Source: JBHJOF01 sp050330055 (GTDB lineage: Bacteria; Pseudomonadota; Alphaproteobacteria; Kiloniellales; JAKSDN01). From it: a stretch of DNA of 8,137 nucleotides. Below are positions 1 to 6,536 of this stretch, piece after piece. The notes beneath the pieces are model-generated. The model saw only the letters and a list, made by a program, of their open reading frames with translations. It searched no databases and had not been told where the DNA came from. Numbering within the stretch: the first letter of the stretch is position 1; the number at the start of each line of letters is the position of its first letter. Position numbers and translations under genes: made by a program. The stretch covers positions 1 to 8,137 of the forward strand of contig JBHJOF010000096.1 of assembly GCA_050330055.1 (NCBI GenBank), in the 5' to 3' direction.

Positions 1-38
1 GTCCCGGCAACAAGTGCCGGGACGACAGCCTTGGCTGT
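1..38. other. Two adjacent hairpins at the left edge
   Basis: A perfect 9-bp stem (1-9 with 15-23) has a 5-nt loop. It is followed at once by a 5-bp stem (25-29 with 34-38) closed over a CTTG tetraloop, a loop sequence known to be stable in RNA. There is no T-run after either stem, so a classical intrinsic terminator is not supported. They may be the end of an upstream transcript or a fragment of an intergenic repeat whose remainder lies outside the window. The rest of 39-113 shows nothing I can name. Confidence 0.4.
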
Positions 39-113
39 GGCGGGGGCGAGCCGCTCCTGCCTGAGATGTGTGAATGCCGTAGGCCGCGGGGGGAGGGGGT
101 TGGCCGGCTTTCC

Positions 114-175
114 TTGACAAGCAGAGAGGGCGCGGGCCAGCTTTGCCCCCTTCCGGCAAACGCCAGCGAGCGGAG
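114..175 (+). promoter_or_regulatory. Possible promoter and ribosome binding site for the MetE-like gene
   Basis: A perfect -35 hexamer TTGACA lies at 114-119. At the expected 17-18 bp spacing the -10 region (about 137-143) is poor (CAGCTT), so promoter activity is only a suggestion. A clear Shine-Dalgarno GGAG at 172-175 sits 5 nt before the ATG at 181 and supports that start codon. Confidence 0.3.
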
Positions 176-180
176 ACGCG

Positions 181-1251
181 ATGATCATACCGACCGAGCC
201 GATCGGCAGCGTTCCGCGGCCCCCCTGGCTGGTCGAGGCCATGGCCGACCATGCCGCGGGCGCGATCGACGCCGCGGCGCTGCAGGCGGCGGTCGAGCGT
301 GCGGTCGAGGAGACCGTCGACGCCTTCGAGGACACCGGCTCGCCGGTCATCACCGACGGCGAGCAGGGCAAGCCGAGCTTCGCCACCTATCCGCTCGCCG
401 GCCTCGAGAACCTGGCGCCGGACGGCGCCGTGATCCGCTTCGCCGACGGCCACAGCCGCCAGTTCCCGCGCCTGACCGGCGGGCCCTTCCGCTATGCCAC
501 CTACAGCGGCGCCTATGTGGCGCGCGCCCTGCGCTACGCGCACCGGCCGGTCAAGCAGGCGGTGATCGCACCCTCGGCGCTGAGCCTGCTCTACCCGGCC
601 GACGGCCTGCCCGGCTATGAGCACGAGGCCTTCCTGGACGACCTGGTGGACGAGGCCGAAACCGACATCCGCTCCGCCTTCGAGGCCGGCGCCGCTTCGG
701 TGCAGCTCGACTTCACCGAGGGCTGGCTCGCCTGCAAGCTCGATCCCAGCCGCGACCTGCTGAAGAAGCTGGTCGGCCTGAACAACCGCGTGCTGGCGCG
801 CTTCAGCGCCGAGGAGCGCACCCGGATCGGCGTCCATACCTGCCCCGGCGGCGACCAGAACTCGACGCACAGCGCCGACGTCGACTATGCGTTGCTGCTG
901 CCCGACCTGTTCGAGATGCAGGCCGGCAGCTTCTTCGTCCAGCTCGCCAGCGAAAGCGACAAGAAGCGGGTGCTGGAGCTGCTAGCCGACCTGCGCAAGC
1001 CGCGGCAGCGCATTTTCGTCGGCGTCATCGACCCGATCGACCTGGCGATCGAGGCGCCCGAGCTGGTGCGCGACCGCATCCTGCAGGCGGCCGACTACAT
1101 CCCGCCCGAGCATTTGGGCTCGACCGACGACTGCGGCTTCTCGCCCTTCGGCGACGATCTCACGACCGCGCGCGAGGTCGCCTTCGCCAAGATCCGCGCC
1201 CGCGTCGAAGGCACCCGCCTGGCCGAGAAGGCCCTGCAGGAGGAAGGCTGA
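181..1251 (+). CDS. MetE-like cobalamin-independent methionine synthase family protein (catalytic domain only)
   Basis: This 356-residue protein resembles the C-terminal, zinc-binding half of cobalamin-independent methionine synthase (UROD/MetE-like TIM barrel). It opens with a family-typical PIGSVPRP segment (7-14), comparable to the TIGSFPRT of MetE. Candidate zinc ligands are visible in order: His219 and Cys221 in VHTCPGG, Glu245 in FEMQAG, and Cys318 in TDDCGFSPF, which matches the H-x-C...E...C pattern of MetE. The acidic ITDGEQGKPSF (57-67) and LDFTEGW (176-182) segments fall where substrate-binding loops are expected. The N-terminal MetE domain is absent, so this is one of the short stand-alone paralogues. 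These are cytosolic and probably transfer methyl groups from an unknown donor to homocysteine or another thiol; the donor and acceptor cannot be read from the sequence. The start at 181 is supported by GGAG 5 nt upstream. It is followed 98 bp later by the ghrA-like gene in the same direction. Confidence 0.85.
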   Translation: MIIPTEPIGSVPRPPWLVEAMADHAAGAIDAAALQAAVERAVEETVDAFEDTGSPVITDGEQGKPSFATYPLAGLENLAPDGAVIRFADGHSRQFPRLTGGPFRYATYSGAYVARALRYAHRPVKQAVIAPSALSLLYPADGLPGYEHEAFLDDLVDEAETDIRSAFEAGAASVQLDFTEGWLACKLDPSRDLLKKLVGLNNRVLARFSAEERTRIGVHTCPGGDQNSTHSADVDYALLLPDLFEMQAGSFFVQLASESDKKRVLELLADLRKPRQRIFVGVIDPIDLAIEAPELVRDRILQAADYIPPEHLGSTDDCGFSPFGDDLTTAREVAFAKIRARVEGTRLAEKALQEEG

Positions 1252-1269
1252 CCGTTCCGGCATGCGTGG

Positions 1270-1316
1270 CGGCCCTCTGCCCGCGACCACGAGGGTCGGG
1301 CGCGGGCAGCGGGCCG
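1270..1316 (+). terminator. Strong intergenic hairpin between the MetE-like gene and ghrA
   Basis: A 9-bp perfect inner stem (1277-1285 with 1301-1309) extends through one T/C mismatch into a further 6 bp (1270-1275 with 1311-1316). This gives a 16-position GC-rich stem over a 15-nt loop. It starts 18 bp after the stop of the upstream gene. No T-tract follows, so it could be a U-less terminator, an mRNA 3'-end stabiliser or an attenuator that lowers expression of the downstream gene. The hairpin is directly visible; its function is inferred. Confidence 0.45.
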
Positions 1317-1349
1317 GCTCGGATATTGAGTGAGTGAATTGGGGGGAGC

Positions 1350-2279
1350 ATGGCACTGCTGTTCAAGTCCGACATCGAGCGTCACGGCGCCTGGGAGCGC
1401 GCGCTCAAGGCCTGCGATCCGGACCTCGATTTGCGCATCTGGCCCAATGTGGGCGAGCGGGCGGACATCGACTATGCGCTGGTCTGGGCGCCGCCGCATG
1501 GCGAGCTGAAGCGCTGTTCCAACCTCAAGGTGGTCTTCTCGATCGGCGCCGGCACCGATCACCTGACCGCCGACCCGGACTTCCCTCGTCAGCTTCCCAT
1601 AGTGCGCATGGTCGAGCCCGGCCTGACCGCCGGCATGAGCGAGTTCGTGACCATGAGCGTGCTTTACCACCACCGCTTCATGATCGAATACGGCATACAG
1701 CGGCAGAACGGCGTCTGGGCCGAGATCTCGCAGATCCCGACCTGGCGGCGCCGCGTCGGCATCATTGGCCTCGGCGTGCTGGGCCTGGACGCCATCGAGA
1801 AGCTGAAGCCCTTCGGCTTTCAGCTTTTGGGCTGGAGCCGCTCGCCCAAGCAGGTCGAGGGCGTGACCTGCCATCACGGCGCGGAGGGGCAGCGGGATTT
1901 TCTGGCCGGGAGCGACATCCTGGTCTGCCTGCTGCCGCTGACGCCAGATACGCGCGGCATTCTGAACGCGAAGTCGTTCGCGGCGCTACCCAAGGGTGCC
2001 GTGGTGATCAACGTGGCGCGCGGCGGTCATCTGGTCGAGGAGGACCTGCTGCCGGCGCTCGACAGCGGCCACCTGTCAGGCGCCACGCTCGACGTCTTTC
2101 AGGAAGAGCCCTTGCCGGCCGGCCATCCCTTCTGGACCCATCCGCGTATCGTCGTGTCCCCGCACATCGCCTCCATGACCATCCCGGAGACCGCGGCCCG
2201 CGCCGTGATCGACAACATCCGCCGCTTCGAAGCCGGCCAGCCCATGATCGGCGTCTACGACCGCGAGCGCGGGTACTAG
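1350..2279 (+). CDS. ghrA: Glyoxylate/hydroxypyruvate reductase A (D-2-hydroxyacid dehydrogenase)
   Basis: This 309-residue cytosolic enzyme is expected to reduce glyoxylate to glycolate and hydroxypyruvate to D-glycerate with NAD(P)H. It aligns along its length with what I remember of Escherichia coli GhrA, including the ADIDYALVWAPP segment (38-49) and the terminal DRERGY (304-309; DRARGY in E. coli). The Rossmann glycine motif GLGVLG is at 140-145. The catalytic triad of the D-2-hydroxyacid dehydrogenase family is complete: Arg224 (VARGGH), Glu253 (QEEPLP) and His272 (SPHIAS). The WSRS segment after the second strand (162-165) lacks the NAD-selecting Asp and suggests NADPH preference. The ATG at 1350 is preceded by a G-rich GGGGAG at 1343-1348 with only 1 nt spacing, unusually close, but the N-terminus matches the family, so the start is kept. 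It converges with the 2346-3251 gene, 66 bp away. Confidence 0.92.
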   Translation: MALLFKSDIERHGAWERALKACDPDLDLRIWPNVGERADIDYALVWAPPHGELKRCSNLKVVFSIGAGTDHLTADPDFPRQLPIVRMVEPGLTAGMSEFVTMSVLYHHRFMIEYGIQRQNGVWAEISQIPTWRRRVGIIGLGVLGLDAIEKLKPFGFQLLGWSRSPKQVEGVTCHHGAEGQRDFLAGSDILVCLLPLTPDTRGILNAKSFAALPKGAVVINVARGGHLVEEDLLPALDSGHLSGATLDVFQEEPLPAGHPFWTHPRIVVSPHIASMTIPETAARAVIDNIRRFEAGQPMIGVYDRERGY

Positions 2280-2345
2280 CGCGTTCTCAACGAAACGACG
2301 TCGTCGCCTGCGTTGGTCTCCAAAAGGCGCAGCGCCGTGCTTGGC
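2280..2345. other. Convergent intergenic gap with small palindromes
   Basis: Sixty-six bases separate the 3' ends of two converging genes. The gap holds a 10-bp perfect palindrome ACGACGTCGT (2295-2304) and a GGCGC-A-GCGCC inverted repeat (2326-2336). The second has too small a loop to fold fully as written. Neither has a T-run on either strand, so no bidirectional intrinsic terminator can be claimed. Confidence 0.3.
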
Positions 2346-3251
2346 CTATGCGACTCGCAACACCGGACGAGTGAGGCAGGTCGGGCCGCCCTCGGTTTTG
2401 ATGCAGAGCTCGTCGCCGGGAAAGGTCTCGACGCGGCAGCCGGCGTCGCGCAAGGCCTGCGCCGTTTGGGGCAGGCCGCCGAGCATCACGCCGTGGCGCG
2501 GCGCCAGTGCCAGCACGTTGATCGAGAGCGTGTTGCTGGCGCGGTACTCCTCCGCCGGCGCCTCGACCAGCGTGACGCCGCGATCCAGCAGGAGCTGATA
2601 GAAGGCGACCGGCAACAGCGACGCATGCACCAGTGCCAGGTCGTGGTCGAGCGGGCTGATCAGCGACATGAGATGGAGACAGGCCGCCTGGCCCTGCGAC
2701 ACCGGCAGGTCGAAGGCCAGCACGGTGACGCCGAGCGGCGCCAGGATCGCGCTCAGTTGCTCGATACCGCTCTGATTCGTGCGGAAGCCGCGGCCGACGA
2801 TCAGGGTCTCTTCGTCGAGCCAGAGGCAGTCGCCGCCTTCCACGGCGCCGGGCGCCTCGACCCGGCCCAGGATCGGGATGCCGAGCTTGCCGTAGAGCCG
2901 GCCGTGTGCCGCCGTCTCGCCGCGGCGCAGCGGCTTGCCCATGGCGAGCAGGACGGCGCCGGCCGCCGTCACCAGCGAGGGATCGTGGGTGAAGACCGCG
3001 TCGGCGAGATCGTCGAGAATCTCGTCGAGCCAGATCACCTCGGCACCGGCCCTGGCGACGATCGCGGCCAGCGCGGCGTGCTGCTGCTCCAGCCTGGCGC
3101 CGTCGAGCGGGCCGGCGTAGTGCCAGCTCACCGGATCGGCCGCCGCCATGGCGCTGCCGGGCCGGCGCATCACCACGCGCGCGAGCGGGGCCGTCATGGA
3201 CTGCGCGCCGTAGTCCCCCTTCACCCCCACCTTGACCAGGATCTCACTCAT
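2346..3251 (-). CDS. Amidinotransferase / dimethylarginine dimethylaminohydrolase (DDAH)-like guanidine hydrolase
   Basis: This 301-residue protein belongs to the pentein guanidino-modifying superfamily (DDAH, arginine deiminase, amidinotransferase). The diagnostic elements appear in order: THDPSLV with Asp90, EGGDCLWLD with Glu138 and Asp141, GRGFRTN (153-159) with substrate-contacting arginines, His193 in CLHLMS, and the nucleophile Cys292 in EGGPTCLTRP near the C-terminus. Such enzymes attack the guanidinium carbon of an arginine-like substrate through a covalent Cys thiouronium intermediate, giving a ureido product plus an amine or ammonia. Length fits a DDAH-type protein rather than the longer arginine deiminases. 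The exact substrate (methylarginine, arginine or another guanidine) is not decidable here. Its ATG overlaps the end of the upstream hydrolase by 8 bp with only a weak AGGG upstream, so translational coupling is likely. No signal peptide is seen. Confidence 0.85.
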   Translation of the reverse strand: MSEILVKVGVKGDYGAQSMTAPLARVVMRRPGSAMAAADPVSWHYAGPLDGARLEQQHAALAAIVARAGAEVIWLDEILDDLADAVFTHDPSLVTAAGAVLLAMGKPLRRGETAAHGRLYGKLGIPILGRVEAPGAVEGGDCLWLDEETLIVGRGFRTNQSGIEQLSAILAPLGVTVLAFDLPVSQGQAACLHLMSLISPLDHDLALVHASLLPVAFYQLLLDRGVTLVEAPAEEYRASNTLSINVLALAPRHGVMLGGLPQTAQALRDAGCRVETFPGDELCIKTEGGPTCLTRPVLRVA

Positions 3252-3864
3252 TGCCCTGCACCCTCTGCAGATCGGCCGCGTCGCACTGCAGCAAGCGCAG
3301 CGCGTCGCCGTGGCTGATCGCGGTGCAGAACTCGCCGTGCAGGTTGGCGATCGAGGTGTCGTGGATCAGCTCGGCGTCGTAGTCGGTGCCGTCGGGGCCG
3401 ATGCGGTTGGTGCAGGCGCAGGCGTCGTGCACCAGGTAGGTGTCGAAGCCCAGGTTACCGGCCATGCGCACCGTGGTGGCGACGCACATGTTGGTGAAGA
3501 AGCCCGCGGCCACCAGCCGCCGGATGCCGCGACGCCGCAGCTCGATCTCCAGGCTGGTGCCGATGAAGCCGCTATTGACGTCCTTGCGCACCACGAGCTC
3601 GCCGGCCGCCGGCTCCAGCCCTTCCTTGAAGGCGCCCGTCGGGCGCGACAGCTTGAGGGGCGAGTTCGCCTCGCGCGAATCGTGCTGGGTGTAGAGCACC
3701 GGCAGGCCCCTCGCGCGCCAGGCGTCCAGCACCGTCTGGATGTGCGCCTCGGCCTCAGAGTTGTTGCGCCGCCCCGTGGCGCCGCCCCAGTAGTCCAGCA
3801 CGTCGACTCCCTTCTGCACGTCGATCAGCAAGAGCGCGCTGTCGGCCCCGAACCGTCCGATCAT
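3244..3864 (-). CDS. Isochorismatase-like cysteine hydrolase
   Basis: This 206-residue cytosolic protein has the isochorismatase fold of cysteine hydrolases (nicotinamidase, biuret/carbamate amidohydrolase and relatives). The Asp-Lys-Cys triad is visible: Asp15 in ALLLIDVQKG, Lys94 in VVRKDVNSGF and Cys127 in FFTNMCVATTVRMA. YTQHDS (58-63) and LVHDACA are also family-typical. The reading frame stays open 252 bp further upstream, but I place the start at 3864 because GGGAGG (3869-3874 on the plus strand, reversed) lies 4 nt before that ATG and the residues upstream are low-complexity translations of the dyad repeat. It is first in a two-gene operon with the DDAH-like gene, overlapping by 8 bp. 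The pairing hints at consecutive hydrolysis of a guanidine or ureido compound, but the substrate is unknown. Confidence 0.88.
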   Translation of the reverse strand: MIGRFGADSALLLIDVQKGVDVLDYWGGATGRRNNSEAEAHIQTVLDAWRARGLPVLYTQHDSREANSPLKLSRPTGAFKEGLEPAAGELVVRKDVNSGFIGTSLEIELRRRGIRRLVAAGFFTNMCVATTVRMAGNLGFDTYLVHDACACTNRIGPDGTDYDAELIHDTSIANLHGEFCTAISHGDALRLLQCDAADLQRVQGNE

Positions 3865-3889
3865 GGTGCCTCCCTCGTTTCCCTCAGCC

Positions 3890-3944
3890 TCTCTAGCGCA
3901 AGCCGTGAGCTGGGGCAAACTTACTCCGGGGTAAGCCGCCCCAG
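3890..3944 (-). promoter_or_regulatory. Candidate promoter and operator-like nested hairpin before the hydrolase/DDAH operon
   Basis: A nested inverted repeat is directly visible. The outer stem CTGGGGC/GCCCCAG (3910-3916 with 3938-3944) encloses an inner stem CTTAC/GTAAG (3920-3924 with 3931-3935). The inner part is also a near-perfect DNA palindrome of the form TTAC-N-CCGG-N-GTAA (3921-3934), a typical repressor or activator half-site layout. On the minus strand a weak promoter, TTGCCC (3913-3918) with 17-bp spacing to TAGAGA (3890-3895), overlaps the outer arm. The hairpin is certain as a pattern; the promoter and operator roles are inferred. Confidence 0.35.
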
Positions 3945-3956
3945 GACTCTCTCGTT

Positions 3957-4080
3957 GGCGCTTCGCGCCGCCCCCCTCCCGGCGCTCCGCGCCGACCTCC
4001 CCCTCGAGGGGGGAGGTGAAAGGAAGCGCAAGCCGTTGTTCTCGTTCCCTCCCCCCTTGAGGGGGAGGGTTAGGGAGGGG
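3957..4080. repeat. GC-rich dyad repeat block (CCCTCCCCCTTGAGGGGGAGGG type)
   Basis: Four hairpins stand in a row: 3957-3961 with 3965-3969; 3980-3985 with 3989-3994; a 9-bp perfect stem 3995-4003 with 4009-4017; and a 9-bp perfect stem 4047-4055 with 4061-4069. The last two have similar C-rich/G-rich arms, so each can also pair with the other. I recognise this as an interspersed intergenic repeat seen in several high-GC proteobacteria. Here it sits between divergent genes, so it does not act as their terminator. Translations through it are low-complexity and are not considered genes. Confidence 0.6.
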
Positions 4081-4171
4081 GGCTCCACGAAAGGGAGGTT
4101 TGTGGCTTCTGTCCATCGGGCTCTTGGCCCGCAGCGAATGGTTAACCTTTTTGGTCGCCTAGTGGCGCCGC

Positions 4172-4200
4172 TTGCTGCAATGCAGCGCAAGCCTTATATA
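4172..4200 (+). promoter_or_regulatory. Candidate sigma70-type promoter of typA
   Basis: TTGCTG (4172-4177) is followed after exactly 17 bp by TATATA (4195-4200), a striking AT-rich hexamer in GC-rich surroundings. Transcription would begin about 6-8 bp downstream and leave a leader of roughly 24 nt before the ATG at 4231. The match to consensus is only moderate (3/6 and 4/6). If real, it excludes the alternative in-frame ATG at 4180. Confidence 0.4.
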
Positions 4201-4230
4201 GCCGCCGTCACCAGCCACTCGGTCATCTCC

Positions 4231-6057
<1,827 letters not shown>

Positions 6058-6076
6058 GCGAGACGCATCCCGACCA

Positions 6077-6167
6077 CCTCATCCTGAGCCTGTCGAAGGA
6101 TGAGGAATGCTCTCTTCGATCCGGGCAAAGCGCTTCGGGCTCATGCTTCGACAGGCTCAGGATGAGG
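6077..6167 (+). repeat. Composite REP-like unit, left copy (two facing hairpin repeats)
   Basis: Two copies of a 29-bp imperfect palindrome face each other about 34 bp apart. The first, 6077-6105, has the perfect 8-bp stem CCTCATCC/GGATGAGG (6077-6084, 6098-6105). The second is reversed at 6140-6167, with a weaker stem. Only 19 bp separate the typA stop from the unit, so it probably folds at the 3' end of the typA mRNA. Between the hairpins lies GATCCGGGCAAAGC, which recurs in inverted form in the right copy. The family is common in alphaproteobacterial intergenic regions. Confidence 0.75.
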
Positions 6168-6207
6168 AAAGCGGAACTCGCAGTCCGCAGCCAGAATCGA
6201 ACAAACC

Positions 6208-6235
6208 GATTTGACACGGATGAACACGGATGAAC
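6208..6235 (+). repeat. CACGGATGAA tandem repeat, left arm
   Basis: Two exact head-to-tail copies of the 10-mer CACGGATGAA (6215-6224, 6225-6234) lie within a 28-bp stretch. The same stretch appears inverted at 6317-6343. This is another dispersed intergenic repeat type, not coding. Confidence 0.7.
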
Positions 6236-6316
6236 GCTATCGCGTTCCTGCATGCGCGCCGAACGTTACCAACAGAGTAAGCCGCATTGCAGTACTAGAG
6301 TGGTCCTTCCGTTTGT

Positions 6317-6343
6317 GTTCATCCGTGTTCATCCGTATCAATC
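6317..6343 (-). repeat. CACGGATGAA tandem repeat, right arm (inverted)
   Basis: Read on the minus strand this repeats the left arm at 6208-6235: GATT, a short spacer, then two CGGATGAACA units, with one indel and one substitution near the start. The two arms enclose 81 bp (6236-6316) in which I see no gene or further repeat, only small palindromes such as GCATGC and AACGTT. Confidence 0.7.
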
Positions 6344-6376
6344 AATCTTGTTTTCATATCGGGCTCACACCCCGGT

Positions 6377-6465
6377 CCTCATGCTGAGCCTGTCGAAGCA
6401 TGAGGCGCACGCTTTGCTCGGATCAGGCAGCGTGTTCCTCATCCTTCGACAAGCTCAGGATGAGG
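6377..6465 (-). repeat. Composite REP-like unit, right copy (inverted relative to 6077-6167)
   Basis: Two facing hairpin repeats lie at 6377-6405 (stem CCTCATGC/GCATGAGG, 6377-6384 with 6398-6405) and 6437-6465 (stem CCTCATCC/GGATGAGG, 6437-6444 with 6458-6465), about 31 bp apart. The spacer holds GCTTTGCTCGGATC. Compared with the reverse complement of 6077-6167, the hairpins and this spacer core line up in the same order, so this is the same composite unit in opposite orientation. Confidence 0.75.
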
Positions 6466-6506
6466 GAATTTCGGGGACACCATTCGAATGGTGTCCCCGA
6501 AATTCC
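6465..6506. repeat. 42-bp perfect loop-free palindrome
   Basis: Every base from 6465 to 6485 is complementary to its mirror from 6486 to 6506, with the centre at TTCGAA. Each arm reads GGAATTTCGGGGACACCATTC. The TTTCGGGGACACCAT segment resembles hairpin ends that I associate with REP/RAYT or IS200-like intergenic elements, but no transposase is present. It lies 30 bp beyond the racemase stop and directly abuts the right composite unit. It may terminate transcription from the racemase side. It can form a cruciform. Confidence 0.8.
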
Positions 6507-6536
6507 GGCCGCACCGGATGCACACGTCACGCGGAA

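Noticed and set aside
2313..3317. 334-residue plus-strand frame over the DDAH-like gene
   Set aside because: It is a complementary shadow; the minus-strand frame has the complete catalytic motifs.
3865..4116. N-terminal extension of the isochorismatase-like protein by 84 residues
   Set aside because: The extension is Pro/Gly/Arg-rich translation of repeat DNA, and a good Shine-Dalgarno precedes the ATG at 3864.
3232..4230. Long open frame upstream of typA giving a 941-residue protein
   Set aside because: The upstream 333 residues are antisense to the hydrolase gene or low-complexity translations of the dyad repeat. TypA family length and N-terminus begin at 4231.
6077..6465. CRISPR array
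   Set aside because: The repeats are few, alternate in orientation, have unequal spacers and no cas genes nearby. They fit REP-type intergenic repeats.
6058..6536. Complete insertion sequence
   Set aside because: No transposase frame and no clear target-site duplication could be seen, only repeats and palindromes.
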